A stretch of 64,000 nucleotides of DNA, from the NCBI RefSeq assembly GCF_902686445.1, contig NW_025920104.1, forward strand, positions 6,262,001-6,326,000, given 5' to 3'. The notes under the pieces are model-generated. The model searched no databases and was not told the origin of the DNA. It saw only the letters and a program-made list of their open reading frames with translations. The DNA is from Sciurus carolinensis. Taxonomy: Eukaryota > Chordata > Mammalia > Rodentia > Sciuridae. Shown piece by piece: positions 1-11,634 of this stretch. The translations under genes were made by a program, and so were the position numbers. Position 1 is the stretch's first letter. Every line of letters starts with the position of its first letter.

Positions 1-815
1 AATGTTCAACATCTCTAGTAATAAGAGAAATGTAAATCAAAACTACCCTAAGATTCCATCTCACCCCAATTAGAATGGCAATTATCAAGAACACAAGCAA
101 CAATAGGTGTTGGAGAGGATGTGGGGAAAAAGGTACACTCATACATTGCTGTTGGGGTTGCAAATTAGTTCAACCACTCTGGAAAGCAGTGTGGAGATTT
201 CTCAGAAAGCTTGGGAAGAAACCATCATTTGACCCAGCTAACCCACTCCTTGGCCTATACACAAAGGACTTAAATGAGCATACTACAGAGATACAGCCAC
301 ATCAATGTTCATTGCTGCTCAATTCACCATAGCCAGATTTTGGAACCAACGTAGATGTCCTTCAATTGATGAATGGATAAAGAAACTGTGGCATATATAT
401 ACAATGGAATATTACTTCACCAGAAAGAATGATAAAATTATGGCATTTGCAGGCAAATGGATGAAATAGGAGGATATCATGCTACGTGAGATAAGCCAAT
501 CTCAAAAAAACAAAGGACGAATGATGTTGCTGATAAGCAGATGAGGACATATAATGGGGGGTTGGAGGGGTTATTGTTAGGGTTAGGGTTAGTTTTAGCG
601 TTAAGGTTAGGGAGGGTGGCAAGAATGGAGGAAGGAAGGACTGTGTAGAGGGAAAGAGGGCTGATAGGGTGGGGGGAAAGGGGAGAAAATTGGTTGAATG
701 TATCAAACAACATTCCCCTGTGATTACACAAATGGTATGCCTTGACTCCATGTACAAACAGAGATATAACATGTATCTCATTTGTTTACAATAAAAAAAT
801 AAAATAAATAAATTT
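1..815 (+). mobile_element. L1 3' end (ORF2 C-terminus plus 3' UTR), 5' part outside window
   Basis: The first ~500 bases encode the C-terminal part of L1 ORF2, including the cysteine-rich segment ([14 protein letters not shown]) and the stretch before the AAACTGTGG site, with stops and substitutions. A G-rich 3' UTR follows, with TTAGGG-like repeats at about 575-617, then the conserved GGAAGGAAGGACTGT block and an A-rich tail at about 789-815. It matches the 3' ends at 9240-10060, 19110-19870 and 37690-38520. The 5' end lies outside the window, so full length is unknown. Confidence 0.93.
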
Positions 816-1550
816 ACTTTTGTTACAAGCTTACTGAAGTTAATTTGGGGAATAAAAAGTATTTAAACACATGGGCAAAACACATTCCTGAATTTCTTTT
901 ATCCTAACCTAACAGGGATAGTATCTTACTATTTTTAGAAATGTGCTTTTTCTTGATATATCACTTTTTATACTGTTTGTTGTTAAAATAGTTACAAAAA
1001 ACTAAATAGAGTTCATTTTGCCATTTAACATATCAGGAAATTTTACCCTCACATATCAAAAATATTAATTATTGAATTATATTCCATAAGTAATAAACTG
1101 TGGTTTAAGTTTTTCTATTGCTACAACTATTTATTTTTTCTAGCATAAGTAAATACCTCTAAGAATATGACTTTTTCATCTTTAGGATTAATTTGTACAC
1201 ACCGAGTCTTAGGACTAAAAATTACTGTGCCAAAATATAAACATTATTATGATTCAAAATGAAAATTAAAATTAAATAATGTCAATTCTCATCTAAAATT
1301 TTAATTTTTGGAAAAAATTTTGAAATTTGAAACATACCTAATTTCATAATCACCATGATCTGTTAATAAAATATTTGCACCCCCCAAAAATAGAAATTCT
1401 AACAAATTAGCATCAGAAATTTATTCCAATACAATTAGCAATTTAAACATATAAAATTAACTTACTTTCATATTCCTATGCATTTTGCCTTTAATGTGCA
1501 AATAGGCAAGACCCTGAGATTTAAAAAATAAAATGTATCTGTCATGAGCA
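816..1550. other. AT-rich unique sequence, no gene seen
   Basis: No coding frame, SINE or LTR could be recognised. The sequence is AT-rich with short homopolymer runs. Confidence 0.6.
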
Positions 1551-2150
1551 CTAAAGTCGGATGGCTTGCCTCTTTCCCTCCTCCAGTAACTGCTGGCAGC
1601 AGGGTTTGCTCATGCGCCCTGAGTTTGCCCTGGGTGTTTGTGCCTCACTGAACTGCCACATGCATGAGCTGAGCTGAGGATCAGAGCGGAAGTGAGGCAG
1701 GGCTGCAGTGCACCTGAGTTGTGGTGTTGGCAGTTGCGGCGTCCTCCAGAGGTCTCCTGGTTTCCCTGACACTGTTGGTGCTGTTGCTTCTGGGACTTCT
1801 GTGGCCCCATGGGCAATGGAGCAACATGTGTGTCATCATGGAGGAGAACTGGAGGGAATTGCTGGAAGAAGAAAGGATGATAGAATTGTGAGTGTAGGGT
1901 GTTTGTCCTGCAATGCCGTTCAGGTCCCCTTGGAGAATGCTTACCCAATCTCATCCCATCTTCCTCAGGAAGGCCCCAGCTTCCCCAGACTTTGCCTCCC
2001 AGTCCCTGAGCGAGTGCACCGACTCCTCCAGATCCCCAGCTCCTTTTCATCTTCACTGTGTCCCAGTGTTCCTTTTCCAGTGCTGTGGTGCACTGAAGGA
2101 TTTGTGCTCAGTTGAATTCTGTCTTAACTTTTCTTCAGGACTTTGAGACT
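1551..2150. other. GC-richer block of unknown identity, possible gene or exon relic
   Basis: Composition shifts sharply from the AT-rich flanks. Overlapping open frames exist on both strands, none recognised. On the plus strand an ATG in reasonable context at 1839 opens a short frame starting MEENWRELLEEER that runs into a donor-like GTGAGTG at about 1887. A few CpGs remain, too few for a live CpG island. It could be a first exon, a retrocopy fragment or an unrecognised LTR. No function is proposed. Confidence 0.3.
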
Positions 2151-2401
2151 GGGATTTGGGAGTCATGGGGTGGGGGTGGAGTGTGACTAGTTCCCATCCT
2201 TTATAGATGGACATTCAGACTTATTTTCACTAAGTTTTACAGAAGAGAATATTGAGCACAATCTCTAGCTTTTTCTTTATTCTTAAGAAACTTCAATTTG
2301 TGGTGTTGGAATTTGGGACTTTTTGTTGCATATGCTAAGTTGAAATAGGGTTATTTAAAAATATTCGTGCATCCCTCCTCACATTCTCTTCTCCCATCTC
2401 A

Positions 2402-2494
2402 TTTTTTTTTTTTTTTGCGATGCTGGGGTTTGAACTCAGGGCCTTGTGCTTGCAAGGCAAGCACTCTAACAACTAAGTAATCTCCCCAGCCCTA
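2402..2494 (-). mobile_element. ID SINE
   Basis: Read on the minus strand this is an ID element: GGGCTGGGGA start, GCTTGCCTTGCAAGCACAAGG body, GGTTCAAACCCC box-B-like segment and a poly(A) tail (poly(T) at 2402-2416 on plus). ID SINEs derive from a tRNA-Ala/BC1-type RNA and are rodent-specific. Confidence 0.9.
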
Positions 2495-3266
2495 CAATCT
2501 CAATTTTCCATTGTGTATTTGCAATGTAGAGAATACTTGAATTGTGACTCCTTGGCCTTTGTAAGTGATAGTGCATTAAGAAATTATTACTTAAATTATT
2601 ACAAACTCTTAAGAGCAGTAGGTTGCAGTAGTTTGAACCAAACCCTGTGTCTTGTGTCGTAGTTCTAACTTAAAGTTCTTTTTGCTACTATAGGAAATAA
2701 ATGCCTTTGTTTTAGATGCTAAATAGTTGTTGGTCATAGTATGACTGAAAAGAGTGGTGTAACAGATATTAACCAATACAACCATTATTGAATATTGTTT
2801 GTATACTGCACAATACAATAAATTTTAATTGCATTATCATATTTAATTCCCTAATGATAGTTACTATTATCTCATTATACAGATGAGAGACAGATGTCTA
2901 ATTTATCTGACCAGATGTTGGTATATTGGCTTTCTTTGGGCCTGCAGAATAAGCATGGAACAATTTTTAGACACCTGCTTCTTTAAAAAGACTCAGGTAT
3001 TTTTCTGGTTCATGTATGAAGGAAGTTGGCAATTAAGGAAGCAAGTGGTGTGGATATCCCAAAGGGAGAACCCAGAAGACAGTCAGTAAATATTGAATCA
3101 TAAAACATAATAACAAAAATAAAATAGGGGAAAATTTTTAGTATGCACATAATCTGTTGTTGAAACTGTGCAGAAGGGGAAATATAACCAGTGGCAGTAA
3201 TTTTTTTTATCAGTATCTTGTTTTATATTTGGGTCTGTAAAACATTTAATGTTAAAAACAATATGT
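2495..3266. other. Unique sequence, possible MIR remnant, no gene seen
   Basis: AT-rich DNA. Around 2825-2895 the words 'ctcattatacagatgagagacag' resemble the minus strand of a MIR core, too short to be sure. Nothing else was recognised. Confidence 0.4.
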
Positions 3267-3274
3267 TAGAGTTT
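3267..3274 (+). repeat. Candidate target-site duplication of L1-A (pair at 10487-10494)
   Basis: TAGAGTTT lies directly before the L1 start motif CAATATGG and recurs at 10487-10494, just after the second A-rich tail. If genuine, one insertion brought in everything between, including both 3' ends. Eight bases is short, so this is tentative. Confidence 0.45.
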
Positions 3275-4834
3275 CAATATGGCAGACTAGAGGGCGGCTG
3301 CATTTCATGTTGCTCCAGGATGCAGGATTCAAAAGAGGAGATAGTGAGAGACTTGGGACTAACTCAAAGCCGCCAGGTGAATCTCTCCCCTTGGGGAGGT
3401 GTCGCGGATGGGGCGGTAGCCCTGGAACACAGGGAACTTTGTGAAGTAGAGATGCCCAGTGAGATGCCCCTCCCCCCGCTGGAGTGGTAAACACGGACAA
3501 CTGGGATCAAGGTAGAAGAGGTGCCTCAGCACAGCGCTTGGACTCCGAGCAACCACTGGGGCTCCGGGCGGCTGCCTGAGGAGGAGTTGCGTGGCAAGCT
3601 GTTTGGACTCAGAGTGATTGCTTCTGAACACCAGGAGGGTGCCCAGAGGAAGAGGAGAAGGGCAGCGGCTCGCTTGGACTAGGAGTGACTGCATCAAAGC
3701 TACAGGCAGTTGCCAGAGGAGGAGCAGTGTGACAAGCTGTTTGGACTCAGAACGACCACTTCTGAACACCGGGGGGTTGCCTGGAGGAAGAGGAGAAGCA
3801 CGGCGGGTCGCTTGGTCGAGGAGTGACTGCATCAGAGCTACAGGCAGTTGCCAGAGGAGGAGGCGAGTGGTGAGTTGTTTGGACTCAAAGCAACCACTCC
3901 AGAACACCAGTGGCCTGCCTGGAGGAGGAGTGCAGTGGGTAACTTGGTCTCCAAGCAACCACTCCTGAACACCTGGGGGGCTACCCTGAGGAGGAGGAGG
4001 AACAGTCCGGGTCACTTGGACTCGGAGTGACTGCCTAAGGCTACAGGTGGTTGGCAGGAGGAGGAGACTCGAAGTGAGTTGCTTGGACTCCTATTGACTG
4101 CGTCAGAACACTGGGTGGCTGTCTGGATGAAGAGGTGTGTGGCAGGTCTCTGGGTCTCGGAGTTATAGTATGGGGCTACAGGTGGTGGCTCAGAGGAGGG
4201 GCCGCATAGCCAGGTGATTAGGTGAAGAGCAGGGTCCCAGGATCTAGGTGGCTTCTTGGTGGAAGAGCCACACAAAGACACGCCTAGGGGCGGAGCAAAG
4301 TTTCCAGGACTCCAGGCAAATTCTCTGAGGAGAGGCAGCCTAAGGAGACTCGTCTGCGAAGGGTGAGGCTCCCAGGCCCAGGAGGTAGGTCTGGGCCCCT
4401 GGGAACATTGCAGAGGAAGACAGCCCAGCCCAGGCGGTAGTTGTAGATTGAAGGGAACCTCTAGGAGGGGTACTGACCAGCGAGACCTCCACACCAGGTG
4501 AGTCTTCCCCACCTGGTGAGGTTTTCCCACAAGGACGGTAAAACCAGAGACACAGGCACAAACAGGTCTTGCCTCAGCTCACAGCCTAGTTCCCCTTTGG
4601 ATGACCATTGGTCAACAAGGGGAGGCACCTCTGCCCACTATCAGGAAATATACCCCACCTGAGGGTCACCAACCCTAGAGAGGCAGCTTCTTTGTGGAGC
4701 ACCACATTATCAACTTCCTCCAAGACTGCAGGCTACTGAAGGATAAAAGGGGATATACTAGCAGTCTTCAGGGACATTATAAGTCAATAGAGGAAATCTG
4801 CAATATCTTAATGACCCACTGATTCCTGAACAAT
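3275..4834 (+). promoter_or_regulatory. L1-A 5' UTR / internal promoter region
   Basis: GC-rich leader upstream of ORF1, starting at the CAATATGG motif and holding tandem blocks between about 3535 and 4100. Parts of the same blocks recur in L1-C at 32265-33337. L1 5' UTRs act as internal RNA polymerase II promoters in known families. Activity here is inferred from position and homology only. Confidence 0.75.
3535..4100 (+). repeat. 138-bp tandem repeat within L1-A 5' UTR
   Basis: The motif GTTTGGACTC starts at 3601, 3739 and 3877, and CGCTTGG(A/T)C at 3671 and 3809, each step exactly 138 bases. Each unit carries 'ggactcrgagtgact', 'gcatcaaagctacaggca' and 'gaacacc' words. Further degenerate half-units extend to about 4100. 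L1-C has only one such region. Confidence 0.85.
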
Positions 4835-5882
4835 ATGAGAAAACAAGGGAAGAAAATGTCCCAAACAAATCTAGATGTTACATCAATGAAATACAACAAC
4901 AGAATGGCAGAAGAAATGACAGAAAGGGAGTTCAGAATGTACATAATTAAAATGATCAGGGAAGCAAACGATGACATAAAAGAGCAAATGCAGATACTGA
5001 AAGATGAGATGAAAGAGCAAATGCAGGCATTGAATGATAGCAGCAATCGACAGTTAAAAGAGCAAATACAGGAAGCAAAAATCATTTCAATAAAGAGTTA
5101 GAGATAATGAAAAAAAAAACCAAACAGAAATCCTTGAAATGAAGGAAACAATAAACCAAATTAAGAACTCCATAGAAAGCATAACCAAGAGGATAGAGCA
5201 TCTGGAAGACAGAACCTCAGATATTGAAGACAAAATATTTAACCTTGAAAATAAAGTTGAACAAACACAGAAGATGGTAAGAAATCATGAACAGAATCTC
5301 CAAGAACTAAGGGATATTATGAAAAGGCCAAATTTGAGAATTATTGGGATTGAGGAAGGCTTAGAGAAACAAACCAAAGGAATGAACAATGTATTCAATG
5401 AAATAATATCAGAAAATTTCCCAACTCTGAAGAATGAAATGGAAAATCAAGTTCAAGATACCTATAGGACTCCAAATACACAAAATTACAACAGACCCAC
5501 ACCAAGGCACATTATAATGAAAATACCTAACATACAAAATCAAGACAGAATTTTAAAGGCAAAGAGAGAAAAGAACCAAATTACATTCAGGGGGAAACCA
5601 ATACGGATATCAGCAGATTTTTCAATCCAGACCCTAAAAGCTAGAAGGGCCTGGAACAACATTTTTCAAGCTATGAAAGAAAATGGATGCCAACCAAGAA
5701 TCCTATACCCAACAAAACTAACCTTCAAATTTGACGATGAAATAAAATCATTCCAAGATAAACAAAAGCTAAAAGAATTTACAAAAAGAAAGCCAGCATT
5801 ACAGAATATTCTCAGCAAAATATTCCATGAGGAAGATATAAAAAACAAAGAAGTAAATCAGCAAAGGGAGGAATTATCCTAA
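4835..5882 (+). pseudogene. L1-A ORF1 (RNA-binding chaperone), frameshifted
   Basis: ORF1 protein coats L1 RNA in the ribonucleoprotein. The N-terminal frame (4835-5101) starts MRKQGKKMSQTNL and enters a coiled coil with two 11-residue repeats (KEQMQ.LK). Compared with the intact copy at 14730, one base is lost near 5080, ending the frame at 5101. The RRM and C-terminal domains (REKNQITFRGKPIRISADFS) continue in another frame at 5139-5882. The A-tract at about 5109-5119 also differs in length. Confidence 0.9.
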
Positions 5883-5958
5883 AGGAACTATCAAATAAAC
5901 GAGGAACCAAGTTGTGTCAAAAAAATAAATAAATGAATAAAATTTAAAAATGAACCAA

Positions 5959-8900
5959 ATGACGGGAATACAAATCATATCTCAATAATAACCCTGAATG
6001 TTAATACACTGAATTCATCAATCAAAAGACATAGACAGGCAGATTGGATTAAAAAGAAAGATCCAACAATATGTTGCCTGCAAGAGACTCACCTCATAGA
6101 AAGAGATACCCATAGACTAAAGATGAAAGGATGGGGAAAAGCATACCATGCACATGGACTCAGCAAAAAAGCTGGAGTATCCATCCTCATTTCAGATATT
6201 GTGGACTTCAAGCCAAAGTTAGTTAGAAGGGATAAAGAAGGACATTTCATACTGCTTAAGGGAAGCATAAATCAGCAAGATATAACAATCATAAACATCT
6301 ATGCCACAAACAGTGGCTCATCCATGTATGTCTAACAAATCCTTCTCAATTTCAGAAACCAAATAGACCATAACACAATAATACTACGTGATTTTAACAT
6401 GCCTCTCTCACCACTGCACAGATCTTCCAAACAAAAATTAAACATGGAAACCATAGATCTCAGTAACACAATCAATAATTTAGACTTAACAGACATTTAT
6501 AGAATAAACCATCCAACCAAGAGCGAATACACATTCTTCTCAGCATCACATGGATCCTTCTCTAAAATAGACCATATATTATGCCACAAAGCTAATGTTA
6601 GCAAATACAAGAAAATAGAGACACTACCTTGTATTCTATCAGATCATAATGGATTGAAGTTAGAAATAAATGAAAGAGTAAAAAACAGAAACTACTCCAA
6701 CACCTGGAGATTAAACAATATGCTATTATATGATGAATGGATAACAGAAGATATTAGGAAGGAAATTTAAAAAATTCTTAGAGGTCAATGAGAACAATGA
6801 AACATCATATCAAAATCTCTGGGACACTATGAAAGCAGTACTTAGAGGAAAATTTATTTCATGGAGCACATTTAATAAAAGAAGTAAAACTCAACAAGTA
6901 AATGACCTAACACTACAGCTCAAAGCCCTGGAAAAAGAAGAACAGACCAACACCAAAAGTAGCAGGAGACAGGAAATAGTTAAACTAGGAGCTGAAATCA
7001 ACGAAATTGAAACAAAAGAAATAATACAAAAAATTGAAAAAATAAATAGTTTTTTCTTTGAAAAAATAAACAAAATTGATAAACCTTAGCCACACTAACA
7101 AAGAGAAGACAAGAGAAAACCCAAATCACTAAAATTAAGAATGAACAAGAAAATATCACAACAGGCACGACTGAAATACAAAACATAATTAGAAGCTATT
7201 TTGAAAATCTATACTCCAAAAAAATAGAAAATTTCGAAGACATCAACAGGTTTCTAGAGACATATGAATTGCCTAAACTGAACGAGGAGGACATACACAA
7301 TTTAAATAGACCAATTTCAAGTAATGAAATAGAAGAAGTCATCAAATGTCTACCAACAAAGAAAAGTCCAGGACCAGATGGGTTCTCAGCCGAGTTCTAC
7401 AAATCCTTTAAAGAAGAGCTCATTCCAATACTTCTCAAAGTATTCCATAAAATAGAAGAAGAAGGAACACTCCCAAACGCATTCTATGAAGCCAATGTTA
7501 CCCTGATACCTAAACCAGACAGAGACACATCAAGGAAAGAAAATTCCAGACCAATATACTTAAAGAAATTCGATGCAAAAATTCTCAACAAAATTTTAGC
7601 AAATCGCATACAAAAACATATTAAAAAGATAGTGCACCATGATCAAGTGGGTTTCATCCCAGGGAATGCAAGGTTGGTTCAACATCAGGAAATCAATAAA
7701 TGTAATTCACCATATCAATAGACTTAAAGTCAAGAATCACATGATTATCTCAATAAATGCAGAAAAAGCATTTGATAAAATACAGCACCCCTTCATGCTC
7801 AAAACACTATAAATATAGGGATAGTGGGAACATTCCTTAACATTGTAAAGGCCATCTATGCTAAGCCCATGGCTAATATCATTCTAAATGGTGAAAAACT
7901 GAAAGCATTCCCCCTCAAATATGGAACAAGGCAGGGATGCCCTCTTTCACCTCTTCTTTTCAATATCATTCTTCAAATTCTAGCCAGAGCAATTAGACAG
8001 ACCAAAGAAATTAAAGGGATACCAATAGGAAAAGTAGAACTCAAACTATCCCTATTTGCTGATAATATGATTATATACTTACAGCAACCAGGAAATTCCA
8101 CCAGAAAACTTTTAGATCTCATGAATGAATTCAGTAAAGTAGCGAGATATAAGATTAATGCACATAAATCAAAGGCATTTTTATACATAAGTGATGAATC
8201 TTCAGAAAGAGAAATTAGGAAAATTACCCCATTCACAATAGCATTGAAAAAAATAAAAAAATTGGGAATCAATCTCACAAAAGAGGTGAAAGACCTCTAC
8301 AATGAGAACTACAGAACACTAAAGAAAGAAATTAAAGAAAACCTTAGAAAATGGAAAGATCTCCCATGTTACTGGACAGGAAAAATTAATATTGTCAAAA
8401 TGGCTATACTACCAAAAGTGCTATACAGATTCAATGCAATTCCAATTAAAATCTCAATGATGTACCTTACAGAAATAGAGCAAGCAATTATGAAATTCAT
8501 CTGGAAGAATAAAAAACCCAGAATAGCTAAAGTAATCGTTGGCAGAAAGAGTGAAGCACGGGGTATCGCAATACCAGATCTTCAACTCTACTACAAAACA
8601 ATAGTAACAAAAACTCCATGATATTGGTACCAAAATAGAAAGGTGGATCAATGGTACAGAATAGAGGATAAGGACAAACCCAAATAAACACAATTTTCTC
8701 ATACTAGACAAAGTGTCCAAAAATATGCAATGGAGAAAAGATAGCCTCTTCAACAAATGGTGCTGGGAGAATTGGCAATCCATATGCAACAGAATGAAAT
8801 TAAACCCATATCTCTCACCATGCACAAAAATCAACTCAAAATGGATTAAGGACCTTGGAATCAGACCAGAGACCTTGCATGGTATAGAAGAAACAGTAGG

Positions 8901-9760
8901 TCCAGAGCTTCAACTTGTTGGCTTAGGACCAGACTTCCTCAACAGGACTCCCATAGCACAAGAAATAAAAGCAAGAATCAATAACTGGGATAGATTCAAA
9001 CTAAAAAGCTTTCTCTCAGCAAAGGAAACTCTCAGCAACGCAAAGAAAGAGCCTACAGATTGGGAAAAAATCTTTGCCAATCATACTTCAGATAGAGCAC
9101 TAATCTCCAGAATATATAAAGAACTCAAAAAACTCTACACCAAGAATTCAAATAATCCAATCGACCAATGGGCTAAGGAAATAAATAGACACTTCACAGA
9201 AGAATATCTACAAGCAATCAACAAACATATGGAAAAATGTTCAACATCTCTAGTAATAAGAGAAATGCAAATCAAAACCACCCTAAGATTCCATCTCACC
9301 CCAAGTAGAATGGCGATTATCAAGAATACAAGCAACAACAGGTGTTGGCGAGGATGTGGGGAGAAAGGAACACTCATACATTGCTGGTGGGGCTGCAAAT
9401 TAGTGCAGCCACTCTGGAAAGCAGTGTGGAGACTCCTTAGAAAACTTGGAATGGAAACACCATTTGACCCAGCTATCCCACTCCTTGGCCTATACCCAAA
9501 GGACTTAAAATCAGCATATTACAGAGATACAGCCACATCAATATTCATAGCTGCTCTGTTCACAGTAGCCAGATTGTGGAACCAACCTAGGTGTTCTTCA
9601 ATTGATGAATGGATAAAGAAACTGTGGTATATATATACAATGGATTATTACTCAGCCATAAAGATTGATAAAATTATGGCATTTGCAGGCAAATGAATGA
9701 AATTGGAGAATATCCTGCTAAGTGAGATAAGCCAATCTCAAAATACCAAAGGACAAATGA
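5959..9760 (+). pseudogene. L1-A ORF2 (endonuclease and reverse transcriptase), multiply broken
   Basis: The start ATG at 5959 survives but a base is lost within the next codons, so the frame shifts at once. Endonuclease pieces (KAGVSILISD near 6165, SDHNGLKLEI near 6640), RT pieces ([13 protein letters not shown] near 7365, [14 protein letters not shown] near 7925) and the C-terminal [18 protein letters not shown] (near 9345) are all present but in several frames. The RT catalytic FADD reads FADN near 8060, a key-residue loss. A stop at 9694 ends the protein about 21 codons early. Non-functional. Confidence 0.92.
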
Positions 9761-10063
9761 TATCGCTAATAAGTGGATGATGACACATAATGGGCGGTGG
9801 GAGGGGTTAGTGTTAGGGTTAGAGTTAGGGTTAGGTAGGGGGGCAAGAATGGAGGAAGGAAGGACTGTATAGAGGGAAAAGAGGGGTGGGAGGATGGGGG
9901 GTAAGGGAAAATATAACAGAATGAATAAAACAGCATTACCCTATGTAAATTTATGATTACACAAATGGTATGCCTTTACACCATGTACAGAGAAACAACA
10001 TGTATCCCATTTGTTTACAATAAAATAAAAAAAACAAAACTAAACTAAATTTTGAAAAAAAAA

Positions 10064-10486
10064 GAAACTGTGGTATATATATACAATGGAATATTACTCA
10101 GCCAGAAAGAATGATAAAATTATGGCATTTGCAGGCAAATGGATGAAACTGGAGAATATCATGCTAAGTGAGATAAGCCAATCTCAAAAAACCAAGGACG
10201 AATGATATCGCTAATAAGTGGATGATGAAACATAGTGGGGGGTAGGAGGGGTTAGTGTTAGGGTTAGAGTTAGGGTTAGGGAGGGGGCAAGCATGGAGGA
10301 AGGAAGGACTGTATAGAGGGAAAAGAGGGTTGGGAGGGGTGGGGGAAGGAAAAAAATAACAGAATGAATCAAACAACATTACCCTATGTAAATTTATGAT
10401 TACAGAAATGGTATGCCTTTACGCTATGTACAACAGAGAAACAACATGTATCCTATTTTTTTACAATTAAAAAATATTTTAAGCAG
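10064..10486 (+). mobile_element. Second L1 3' end fused to the L1-A tail
   Basis: Directly after the A-run of L1-A the sequence resumes at AAAGAAACTGTGGTATATATA in ORF2 and runs through the 3' UTR (TTAGGG-like repeats at about 10249-10285) to an A-rich tail near 10465-10480. It differs from the L1-A 3' end at scattered bases, so it derives from another L1 transcript or copy. A possible target-site duplication encloses both pieces. Confidence 0.88.
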
Positions 10487-10494
10487 TAGAGTTT

Positions 10495-11430
10495 ATGAAT
10501 TTATATACAGAATATAGTCAAATATTCAGAATATTTTTAAATTCATTCAGTCAAACAGTAAATATAGCATCTGAAAAGGTATTAAGCAGAAAACAACAAA
10601 CAAAATACCCTAACAATGAGTTAAATCCAAATTAGAGCATCTATCAGAAATTATAGAAGTGTTTTCCTTCTTTGTCTTTGGCTAAAGATTTAAGGTTCAA
10701 CAAGTCTTTAAAACACAAGATACAGTACATTTGAAAAAAAGAAAGGATTGCTGGATAGGGTGGCACACACCTTTAATCCCAGCCACTCAGGAGGCTGAAG
10801 CAATTCCTATCCCTGATACAAAAAAAAAAGAAGAAAAGAAATAAAGAAAAAGGAATTAGTATTCTTAACAGTGTACTTTTAATTACAAGTGAATTATTTT
10901 CAGTTAATCTATTCCTGATCAGAAGTTGTTATAGAGATATTTTCATTGTGTAGTAACTTATTATTAAGGAGTTTGAGTTTTATGTATCATACTAGTTTGC
11001 TTTATTCTGCAGTCCTGTTTTTGAAATTTTCCCTAAAACAACTCAAGAAAATATGAATACAGAAATTGTATTTTTGTTTTTTAACATGTGTACACAGGGT
11101 TTAAAGGAAATCTTGGAAGTAGAACTTTTAAGAGCAGGGTAAGCATTCCATTCCATGGACATTTTTATAAACAAGAATGTAGTATTTTCAAATAACAGAT
11201 AACCCTTGAGGAGAAAGTAGTGGGTGATATAGTAATGTTAAGTCAGAAGGAACAGAAATTTGTAGTCTGCAATATCAGGTCTTTTAGTTTGACTTCATAG
11301 GTATTCTAATCTGGAGGTAGGAAATATCAAATCTGTCCACCTGCTGTACCTTGATGTCATCTAGGTGGTAAGCTAAACATTAAGAGGTATTTCTCCTCAT
11401 TTAAAATTTCAAAAAGTGTGTGGCAGTTCT
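10495..11430. other. Unique sequence with one short SINE, no gene seen
   Basis: AT-rich DNA without recognisable coding potential, apart from the SINE at 10750-10850. Confidence 0.55.
10750..10850 (+). mobile_element. Short B1/ID-type SINE, internally deleted
   Basis: 'ggtggcacacacctttaatcccagc' is a B1 left-arm signature; it passes quickly to 'ccctgataca' and an A-rich tail, the usual end of the ID half. The centre of the dimer is missing. Confidence 0.75.
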
Positions 11431-11634
11431 GTTGGGTTTGGTGGTGCATGCTTGTAATTCCAGTGATTCAGGAGACTAAAACAGGAGAATCACAAGTTTA
11501 AGGCCAGCCACTGAAGCTTAACAAGACCCTGTCTCAGTATAAAAAAATAAAAGGGTGAGAGTTATAGCTAATGGGTACAGCACTCCTGGGTTCAATCCCC
11601 AATACTTCCAAAAAGAAGAACAACAGAAAAACAA
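11431..11634 (+). mobile_element. Dimeric B1-dID SINE
   Basis: The left monomer is B1-like ('ggtggtgcatgcttgtaattcc', 'caagaccctgtctcag'), followed by an A-rich linker, an ID-like right monomer ('tgggttcaatccccaatac') and an A-rich tail. This dimer architecture is typical of squirrels and relatives. Confidence 0.88.

Larger units (their letters stand above)
3275..10063 (+). mobile_element. Full-length decayed L1 (L1-A)
   Basis: The element runs from CAATATGG (variant of the YY1-type CAAGATGG found at many L1 starts) through a 1.56-kb 5' UTR, ORF1 (4835-5882), ORF2 (5959-9760), a 3' UTR with TTAGGG-like repeats (9797-9845) and an A-rich tail (about 10018-10063). Both ORFs are broken by frameshifts and stops, so it cannot move by itself. 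Its tail runs straight into a second L1 3' end. Confidence 0.92.

Noticed and set aside
549..617. Interstitial telomere repeat from chromosome fusion
   Set aside because: The TTAGGG words recur at the same place in several L1 3' UTRs, so they are part of the element.
3359..4530. Long minus-strand frames opposite the L1-A 5' UTR
   Set aside because: Repetitive translation produced by the 138-bp tandem repeat in a GC-rich leader; no known protein.
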